Below, piece by piece: positions 41,307 to 48,504 of a DNA stretch of 64,000 bases; positions within the stretch are counted from its first letter, which is position 1; each line of letters starts with the position of its first letter. The DNA comes from Pedobacter sp. D749. GTDB lineage: Bacteria > Bacteroidota > Bacteroidia > Sphingobacteriales > Sphingobacteriaceae. The stretch covers positions 1,612,001 through 1,676,000 of the forward strand of contig NZ_CP079218.1 of the NCBI RefSeq assembly GCF_019317285.1, read 5' to 3'. The notes beneath the pieces are model-generated. The model made no database searches and had not been told where the DNA came from. It saw only the letters and a program-made list of their open reading frames with translations. The position numbers and the translations under genes are program-made.

Positions 41307-44300
41307 ATGGACATTGCCATAATCGGTATTTCTTGCCGCGTTCCCGAAGCGGAGTCACCAGATGTTTTTTATCAAAATCTTGCAGCAGGGAAAGATAGTG
41401 TTCGGGTATTCTCGAAAAAGCGCCTAAGAAGTACCACAATCGCTGATGACGAGAATTATCAGTTAAATGGTTTTATCGAAGATATTGATTTTTTTGACCA
41501 TGAATTCTTCGGAATATCTTTAGGTGAAGCGCAGCAAATGTCTCCTCAGCATCGTATGATGTTGGAAGTTGCCTATGAAACTATTGAAAATTCTGGCTAT
41601 AGCATAGATTATTTTGACGGCTCTAATACCTCGGTTTTTATCGCGGCGTCTGGAATCGACTATTATTTGCATGCAGAAAAATTCGATCCTATGTTAACCA
41701 CTGGCAACCTAAGTGCGATAGTAGCCGGTAGAATTTCAAGGTTTTTCAATTTCCGTGGCAATTCAGTAGTTATTGACACATCTTGCTCATCATCATTGAC
41801 AGCCGTTCATCATGCTTGTAACGATTTGATACTTGGAGAATCAAGCTGCGCACTCGTTGGTGGCGTTAGCCTAAATCTTTTCCCGCCCGTAATCAATGAT
41901 CAGTATGACATGGGGATAAGCTCGGCGGATGGAAAAGCCAAAGCTTTCTCTGCTGAAGCCAATGGAACAGTTCCAGGTGAAGCTGTTTGCTGTCTGCTAT
42001 TAAAACCCTTGGTGGAAGCGATTAAATCAGGTGATATTATCCATGCAGTAATTAAATCAACTGCTGTAAATCAGGATGCCAATCGATCCGGTAGTTTAAC
42101 AGCTCCAAGCAGTACTGCTCAAGCTGAAGTTATTCAGAAAGCTTGGGAAAAAGCAAAAATAGATCCAAGTACTATAACCTATATAGAAGCACATGGGACA
42201 GGAACGAAACTGGGAGATCCAATAGAAATTCAAGGGATTGACAGCGCATTTCGCAAGCATACTGACAAAATCGGCTTTTGTGCTGTGTCATCGGTTAAAA
42301 CAAATATTGGACATACGGATTGCGCAGCTGGAATTGTTGGTTTACTCAAGGCGACACTTTCCCTTAAATACAAAGTATTGCTTCCGTCTCTGCACTTTAA
42401 TTCACCAAATCCGTTTATCAATTTTGAGAATTCATCTGTGTATGTTAACACTACATTGAAAAACTGGGATGTGGGAAAAACTGGGGTTAGACGGGCTGGC
42501 GTTAGTTCATTCGGACTATCAGGTACAAATTGCCATGTCGTTTTAGAGGAGTACGATGGCGGACTGAAGGTTTTACCAAGCCAAACAAATAAGAGTGAGT
42601 TATTTGTTTTTTCAGCTAGAACGGAGCGGGCACTGCGACGGATTATCAAAAGATTTTCGGATAAACTTATAGATACACCCGGTTTATTCTTGAACGATCT
42701 TGCTTATACATTGGCTGTTGGCAAAAAGCATTTTAACTGCAGATTATCGTTTGTTGTTAAGGACCGAACATCGCTGTTGAAAGTTTTGGAAGATTTTAGT
42801 GCATCAAATGAGGTATTCCACTGGAAAATCGATGTAGCGACAGTCGCTGTATTTTCGCCGGATTTAAATATAAGTGAAAAATTTATAGCCACTTACAGTA
42901 ACAGATATGCGATTTTCCGCGATTCTATGGAAGAATGTGAGAAGGCATACGGTGAAAATAGACAGACTGAAGAATTCAGAAAGTTCGCTTTTCAATACAG
43001 CTTTTATAAACTATTGCTTTCACTTGGAGTAAAAGCGAAATACCTCATCGGTGTCGGTATTGGGCAATATGTAGTAGAAGTCATTAGCGGGCGTCAATTA
43101 CTGACGGAGGTTTTACCAGCAATACTTATTGATAGTTTAGATCATAGCGATATAGAAGGGAGATGCAAAAAAATACTCGAAAAATTCGAATCACAGTCAG
43201 TTGTTTTTATTGAGATCGGGAAATTGGGTTTGATCTCAAAACAGTTGCAATCATTAATCGAAAGAAATCCTGATGTGGAAGTAACTGCATTGAAAGCGGC
43301 CATGGATGAAGATGGTTTGAATGACTATATCAGTGAACTATACAGATTTGGGTTTGATATAGACTGGGGTTGTTATTATTCTGGTAGTACGGCCCGGCGT
43401 GTAGAAGTTCCTGTTTATCCCTTTGAACGTGTGCGTTGCTGGATCAGGGAAGCCTTACCCACGCGTGTCCACAACTGGTTTCATGAATTGGTTTGGGATG
43501 CTGCCGAAGCTAAAGGTTTTACTGGAGTTACTGGGAACAGTTATGTGATCATCATGGACGAACTTGGTTTAGGTTTGGGATTGATATCCGCCCTACGTTT
43601 GGCCGGGAACGAATGTATTACGGTAAGTCGTGGTAAGCGATACGAGATGGAGTCTGCTGGTGCATATATTATAGATCCGGAAGAAGAATCGTGTTATGAA
43701 CAGCTTTATGAGGATTTACGTACCATGACTAAACTGACGGGGATCATAGATTTATCGGGATATCGTAAGGTTGAAGCTGGCACGGAGGCCCAGGCCGTTA
43801 AGTATTTGTACTCGCAGGTATACCTGGCCAAATATTTTAGCGGTCATCTGTGTCGTAAGGGCTTTGAATATGTACAGGTAAGCAGTAATGGTTACCGTAT
43901 CGGTACAGGAGATGATCCGGTTTTAGCTATCCACACTGCAGGCAGTTGTTTTTTAAAGGGCGTATTATCAGAATATACAGGTTTAAAAGCACGTGGCATA
44001 GATGTAGACATTTATACAGAGCATGTATCGGATGCCATCGGTTATGTGTTTAAAGAACTGGGAACGGAAGATAACATAAAGTTTGTTGGCTACCGTTTGG
44101 GTAAACGTTATGTTCAGCAATTTAAGAAAGTGGCGGCTCCTGAGCTGCACCAGTCATCCGTACCGGTTATCCGTTCGGGAGGTGTTTACCTAGTTACTGG
44201 GGGTGCCAGCGGTATCGGACTGGAAATAAGCAAGTCTTTATCAAGAGTATCAGGTGTCAGGCTGATCATTCTGGGGCAGACCTTCTTACCGGTCAAAGCG

Positions 44301-46940
44301 CAGTGGAATGATACCTCAGACCTTAGCCCTGTGGAACAGGAGCGGATCTCGGCCTTGAAATCACTGGAAGCATCAGGCGCCTTGGTAGATTATTATGGTC
44401 TTGATATGCGTGAAGAAGCGGCGATGTCTGTAACATTTGAGAAAATAAGACAGACGACGGTTAAGCTGGATGGGATCATACATTCCGCAGGTGTTGGTAT
44501 AAGCGGTTATAGTTTGTCAGAACAGACAAATTCAGAAATAGACAGTATCCTGGGCCCAAAGATCTATGGGACTTATTTTCTGGATAAGTACAGCCGGGAA
44601 CTGCATCCGGATTTTTTAGTGATGTTCAGTTCTTTGAACTCCCTGGTTCCTAAAAGGCGGAGTGCAGTTTATGCAGCTGCTAACGGTTATCAGGATGGTT
44701 ATTGTAATTATTCTGGTTATCAGGGGACAAAATTTATCGGGATCAACTGGCCTGGCTGGTCAGAGTGTGGTATGGGCGCGCGGGGTTTGGGCGGATCAGC
44801 ACCTGAAAACACGGGCGAAGATGTGCTGAAGCATATAACAACGGGTGATGGTATAGATAGTTTCTATGCCTTATTGGATATGGGCCGTGCTAACACAGCG
44901 GTAGCAGAAGTAGATATCACCGGATTTAAGATAAACCCGTTTTTCAGCGTGGGAAATGAAGTTGTGCTGAATCCTTCAGTGTCAATGGGCTTATCCCCAT
45001 CTGCGGGGGAAGGTTCCGGGCCGGATGAGGCTTTAACAATCAGTGGTTTAAGTCAGGCTGAATCCAGGGTTCATATGGTTTGGCAGGAGATACTGAAAGC
45101 AGAAACCATATCGGTGGATTCAGATTTTTTCGAGATGGGTGGCCATTCATTGAATGGCAGCCAGGTAATTAATCGTCTAGAGAAGCTTTTTGAGGTAGAG
45201 CTGGAATTTGAGGATTTGTTTGAATACCCAACGATTCGTTCATTGTCAGCATATATAGAACAATTGCAGTCAGCGGGCGATATGACTGAATATTCAGATA
45301 TAGCGCATATTCCGGATTCCGTTTATTATGATTTGTCACATTCACAAAAGGGCATTTGGATATCGGACCAATTTGAGAACGCTCAAGCTGCTTACAATAT
45401 TCCAAGTGCTTACCTATTAAAAGGCATTTTGAATATAGATGCGATCAGTCGGTCATTTGAGATGGTAGTGTTGCGATATGAAATTCTTCGAACGGGATTT
45501 GAAGTTGTTGATGGTGAACCAAAACAAAGAGTGAAAAATCTCCTTGAATCAGGCTTTAAAGTAGAAGTTAAAGACCTGACCAACCAATCTTTTAACGAAA
45601 CACAGTTGAATAAGTTGATTCTGGAAGAATTCTGGAAGCCTTTTGAACTTGAATCCACACCATTATTGCGAGTTAACATCGTTCGATTGGACCATGAAAA
45701 AAATGCCCTTTTCTTTACCTTACATCATATTATATCTGACAACTGGTCTATGGATATTTTTATAGGGGAAGTTGCAAAGTATTATAATGAGTACGTTGCT
45801 GGCAAGATCTTACAGACCACACCAATGAGATTACAATACCGTGATTTTGTTAATTGGCAAAATAGCCAAATCAGTAACGGTGATTCGATCATGCGAAAAT
45901 ATTGGTTAGAAAATATGGGTGGAGTAATTCCTGTCTTGAACCTTCCGCTCGATTACAATCGGCCCTTGAGAAAGACAATCGATGGGAGCAGTATTATTTT
46001 TTCTTTGGATGTGGAATTGGTAACGAAAATAAAGAAAACATGTAAGGAACAGGAAATTAGTCTGTTTATGTTTTTAGTAGCCGGTATCAATTGCTTGTTA
46101 TACAAATACACAGGCCAATGTGACATCATTGTAGGTACGCCTACTGCTGGCCGGACACATAAAGATTTAGAAGATCAAATAGGGTTATTTATCAATACAA
46201 TACCACTCCGGACAAGGTTTGATCCAACGAACGATACTATTGAAAAATTTCTAGCAAATATTAAACAAACTATCCTTGGGGCATTTAAGCATCAGTTATA
46301 TCCATTGAATAAATTGGTTAATGAGTTAAACATAACCAGAGATTTAAGCCGTTCGCCTCTCTTTGATGTAATGATTACTCTTTATAATAAGGAATCGGAA
46401 AGGGATCAGAAACCACAATTGAAAGACATTATAATTGATGAATTGAAATTGGAGATAGCCCACAGTCCAATGGAACTGTCAATTGATTTTACAGAAAATG
46501 ATGGTTCAATAATCGCAGAAGTTCAATACAATACCAATTTATTCAGTCAGAAAAGGATCGGGAAAATAGAAAGTCAGCTTAAAAAAATAATTGCTTGCTT
46601 TACAAATGAAGTCAAAGCAAAGATTAATGAAATCAATATCCTCTCCGCTAAAGAAAGTGTTATCGCCGGTGTGTGGGCACGCCATTTGGGAATAACGGTA
46701 GAATCGATTTGGGTAGATAATGATTTCTTCGAACTGGGTGCTACCGATCTGATTGCAAGTGAAATAATTAGCGAAATCAATCAAGTTTGTGATATTGATC
46801 TAACCTTGGGAGATTTAAAGTCACATCCTACAATCTTTAAGCTCTGTAATTACATCGAGGAAATACGGGAAACCGATGCTACAATCGTAATTGATACTCA
46901 GCAACTGAGAAATTATAGAGTGGATAAATCCACTCTATAA
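41307..46940 (+). CDS. PKS-NRPS hybrid: KS-AT(dead)-KR-ACP-C-PCP(dead)
   Basis: 1,877 residues. KS (1-425) has DTSCSSS (Cys about 160), EAHGTG (His 296) and KTNIGH (His 336), all intact. A 435-705 acyltransferase-like region ends with VPVYPFERVRCW, but its GHSxG site reads GVGIGQY (582-588), so Ser is missing and it should be inactive; malonyl must be loaded in trans. KR (725-1220) has TGGASGIG (964), MFSSLNS and YAAANGY (1122). ACP has GGHSL (Ser 1281). C (1339-1760) has HHIISDN (1473). The last carrier-like domain reads ELGATDLIA: the phosphopantetheine Ser is Asp1814. The net reaction would add a ketide, reduce it to a beta-hydroxy unit and condense the next amino acid. A 23-bp hairpin spans the stop codon. 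The KR-ACP part is GC-richer than the KS. Confidence 0.95.
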   Translation: MDIAIIGISCRVPEAESPDVFYQNLAAGKDSVRVFSKKRLRSTTIADDENYQLNGFIEDIDFFDHEFFGISLGEAQQMSPQHRMMLEVAYETIENSGYSIDYFDGSNTSVFIAASGIDYYLHAEKFDPMLTTGNLSAIVAGRISRFFNFRGNSVVIDTSCSSSLTAVHHACNDLILGESSCALVGGVSLNLFPPVINDQYDMGISSADGKAKAFSAEANGTVPGEAVCCLLLKPLVEAIKSGDIIHAVIKSTAVNQDANRSGSLTAPSSTAQAEVIQKAWEKAKIDPSTITYIEAHGTGTKLGDPIEIQGIDSAFRKHTDKIGFCAVSSVKTNIGHTDCAAGIVGLLKATLSLKYKVLLPSLHFNSPNPFINFENSSVYVNTTLKNWDVGKTGVRRAGVSSFGLSGTNCHVVLEEYDGGLKVLPSQTNKSELFVFSARTERALRRIIKRFSDKLIDTPGLFLNDLAYTLAVGKKHFNCRLSFVVKDRTSLLKVLEDFSASNEVFHWKIDVATVAVFSPDLNISEKFIATYSNRYAIFRDSMEECEKAYGENRQTEEFRKFAFQYSFYKLLLSLGVKAKYLIGVGIGQYVVEVISGRQLLTEVLPAILIDSLDHSDIEGRCKKILEKFESQSVVFIEIGKLGLISKQLQSLIERNPDVEVTALKAAMDEDGLNDYISELYRFGFDIDWGCYYSGSTARRVEVPVYPFERVRCWIREALPTRVHNWFHELVWDAAEAKGFTGVTGNSYVIIMDELGLGLGLISALRLAGNECITVSRGKRYEMESAGAYIIDPEEESCYEQLYEDLRTMTKLTGIIDLSGYRKVEAGTEAQAVKYLYSQVYLAKYFSGHLCRKGFEYVQVSSNGYRIGTGDDPVLAIHTAGSCFLKGVLSEYTGLKARGIDVDIYTEHVSDAIGYVFKELGTEDNIKFVGYRLGKRYVQQFKKVAAPELHQSSVPVIRSGGVYLVTGGASGIGLEISKSLSRVSGVRLIILGQTFLPVKAQWNDTSDLSPVEQERISALKSLEASGALVDYYGLDMREEAAMSVTFEKIRQTTVKLDGIIHSAGVGISGYSLSEQTNSEIDSILGPKIYGTYFLDKYSRELHPDFLVMFSSLNSLVPKRRSAVYAAANGYQDGYCNYSGYQGTKFIGINWPGWSECGMGARGLGGSAPENTGEDVLKHITTGDGIDSFYALLDMGRANTAVAEVDITGFKINPFFSVGNEVVLNPSVSMGLSPSAGEGSGPDEALTISGLSQAESRVHMVWQEILKAETISVDSDFFEMGGHSLNGSQVINRLEKLFEVELEFEDLFEYPTIRSLSAYIEQLQSAGDMTEYSDIAHIPDSVYYDLSHSQKGIWISDQFENAQAAYNIPSAYLLKGILNIDAISRSFEMVVLRYEILRTGFEVVDGEPKQRVKNLLESGFKVEVKDLTNQSFNETQLNKLILEEFWKPFELESTPLLRVNIVRLDHEKNALFFTLHHIISDNWSMDIFIGEVAKYYNEYVAGKILQTTPMRLQYRDFVNWQNSQISNGDSIMRKYWLENMGGVIPVLNLPLDYNRPLRKTIDGSSIIFSLDVELVTKIKKTCKEQEISLFMFLVAGINCLLYKYTGQCDIIVGTPTAGRTHKDLEDQIGLFINTIPLRTRFDPTNDTIEKFLANIKQTILGAFKHQLYPLNKLVNELNITRDLSRSPLFDVMITLYNKESERDQKPQLKDIIIDELKLEIAHSPMELSIDFTENDGSIIAEVQYNTNLFSQKRIGKIESQLKKIIACFTNEVKAKINEINILSAKESVIAGVWARHLGITVESIWVDNDFFELGATDLIASEIISEINQVCDIDLTLGDLKSHPTIFKLCNYIEEIRETDATIVIDTQQLRNYRVDKSTL
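45291..45346 (+). repeat. 56-nt seam repeat, copy 2 (ACP-C linker of the PKS-NRPS gene)
   Basis: Matches 31886-31941 with 2 differences. It encodes YSDIAHIPDSVYYDLSHS. Right of this point the gene returns to AT-rich codon use. Confidence 0.9.
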
Positions 46941-46951
46941 TTTCTCAGTTG
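46902..46951 (+). promoter_or_regulatory. Perfect 23-bp hairpin over the stop codon of the PKS-NRPS gene
   Basis: The 23 bases at 46902-46924 and those at 46929-46951 are exact reverse complements around the loop taaa. The TAA stop (46938-46940) lies in the right arm. The following DNA (gaaatattcttc) is not a T-tract. It may be a terminator or pause site that needs antitermination to read through, or an mRNA-processing or stability element. Confidence 0.75.
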
Positions 46952-47058
46952 AAATATTCTTCTAGCTAGTTATAATATTCAGGCGAAGTCGTGTAGCGGC
47001 AAATGCCAGGCTTATAATTGTCTTTTAAATTTTTTTAGAAATCACTAATCGAATAATC
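46941..47058. other. Intercistronic gap before the aminotransferase gene
   Basis: A 118-bp gap, wider than most in the operon, that contains the right end of the stop-codon hairpin and no gene. An internal promoter is possible (several T-rich runs), but no TAnnTTTG match was found. Confidence 0.5.
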
Positions 47059-48468
47059 ATGTTTGAAACTTATCATTTGGGCCAAGGGGCATCCATAGTG
47101 ACAGCAGTACCCGGAGCAAGATCACGTGCCTTATTAGCACTTCAACAACAAATTGAAGGACGAATAGTTTCTTATCCGATCGGACTTCCTATCGCAATAA
47201 AAAATGCTAAGGGGGCGATTGTGCAGGATGTTGATGGAAATCGATTTATCGATTTTTTTTCTGGTGCAGGCGTTTTAAACGTTGGTCACTGCAACCCAGA
47301 TGTTTTGTCATATGTTGAGGAACAGCAAAAGGAGCTTATTCATATGCTTGATTTTCCTACCGAAAATAAACTGGAGTTCATCAACAGTATATTATCTTTT
47401 TTTCCAGAAAACACTCGAGGGGAATTTAAAGTTAGTTTTTGCGGACCCACAGGTTCTGATGGTGTGGAAGCAGCAATAAAACTGGCAAAACACAAAACAG
47501 GGCGTAGTGCAATTATCGCATTTCAGGGCTCCTATCACGGTATGACAGCAGGTGCATTATCCCTTACCAGCAATACAAGGTTAAGAGAGAAATTTGGTTC
47601 ACTTGTACCTGACGTTAGCTTTATTCCGTATAGTTATTGTTACCGATGTCCATACAACAAAAACGAGGAAAGCTGCCAACTCGATTGTGCAGGATATCTT
47701 GAAACACTTTTAAATAATCCCCATTCAGGATTCAGCAAGCCGGCGGCAATCATCTTGGAGCCAATTCAAGGTGAAGGAGGAACTATTGTTCCCAAGGATG
47801 GTTTTCTCGAACGGATAATTAAGATCGCCAGAAAAAATGACATTTTAGTAATTTTTGATGAAGTGCAGTGCGGTTTTTTTAGAACGGGTAAGTTTCTTGA
47901 GTCTTTAAAACTCAAAACTCTTCCCGACATTTTGGTCATGTCAAAGGGGCTGGGCGGTATAGGATTTCCAATATCAGCCATCATATATAATAAAACCATA
48001 GAGTCTTGGGATGCAGGCGATCATATAGGCACTTTCAGAGGAAATCAGGTAAGTATCGCAGCTGGAAGAGGTGCCTTGGCCTTTGTAAAGCAAAATAATC
48101 TGGAGGAACATACCCTCAAAATGGGAAGATACCTGATCAACAAACTTAAGGAAATTTGTACTTGGAATCCCTACCTAGGTGAAGTTCGTGGAAGTGGTTT
48201 GATTATCGGAATTGAATATGTAAAAGATAAAAAAACTAAGGAGCCTTATCCTGAACTGGTTAAAGAACTCAAAAAAATAAGTTTTGAAAATGGTCTGCTG
48301 TTTGAAATCGGTGGACATTTCAATAATGTCATCCGATTTCTACCTCCATTGATCATAAACGAAGAAATTATAGAAAATGCAATGCAGATATTCGAATTGG
48401 CCAATAGAGCTGTGCTGAAATTAAAGAACGAAGGTCAATTGAATTTACCTATTGAGAAAGCTGATTAG
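47059..48468 (+). CDS. Class III PLP aminotransferase, diaminobutyrate-synthase-like
   Basis: 469 residues, fold type I aminotransferase of the EctB/Dat type. Motifs include IDFFSGAGVLNVGHCNPDV near the N-terminus, GPTGSDGVEAAIKLAK for cofactor phosphate, FQGSYHGMTAGALSLT, LEPIQGEGG, the PLP-ring Asp in VIFDEVQCGFFRTGK and the Schiff-base Lys in VMSKGLGGIGFP. The YRCPYN...CQLDCAGYLE segment also occurs in L-2,4-diaminobutyrate:2-oxoglutarate aminotransferases. That enzyme makes Dab from aspartate semialdehyde and Glu. Dab is a common building block of cationic lipopeptides, and NRPS1 A1 has an acidic Glu239 suited to a cationic residue. The Dab assignment is likely but not certain; a related omega-aminotransferase is the alternative. 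Confidence 0.82.
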   Translation: MFETYHLGQGASIVTAVPGARSRALLALQQQIEGRIVSYPIGLPIAIKNAKGAIVQDVDGNRFIDFFSGAGVLNVGHCNPDVLSYVEEQQKELIHMLDFPTENKLEFINSILSFFPENTRGEFKVSFCGPTGSDGVEAAIKLAKHKTGRSAIIAFQGSYHGMTAGALSLTSNTRLREKFGSLVPDVSFIPYSYCYRCPYNKNEESCQLDCAGYLETLLNNPHSGFSKPAAIILEPIQGEGGTIVPKDGFLERIIKIARKNDILVIFDEVQCGFFRTGKFLESLKLKTLPDILVMSKGLGGIGFPISAIIYNKTIESWDAGDHIGTFRGNQVSIAAGRGALAFVKQNNLEEHTLKMGRYLINKLKEICTWNPYLGEVRGSGLIIGIEYVKDKKTKEPYPELVKELKKISFENGLLFEIGGHFNNVIRFLPPLIINEEIIENAMQIFELANRAVLKLKNEGQLNLPIEKAD

Positions 48469-48504
48469 AAAATTTGCCAACGTCCGTACCTTCTAAACTT
48501 GTTA

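Noticed and set aside
42230-42649. Long minus-strand frames inside the KS and other NRPS regions as real genes
   Set aside because: They are opposite-strand shadows of intact domains with conserved catalytic motifs on the plus strand.
46902-46951. The hairpin as an ordinary Rho-independent terminator
   Set aside because: No T-tract follows the right arm, and the next gene continues the pathway on the same strand.
47059-48468. Aminotransferase as part of an ectoine operon (EctB)
   Set aside because: No ectA or ectC neighbours; it lies between NRPS genes.
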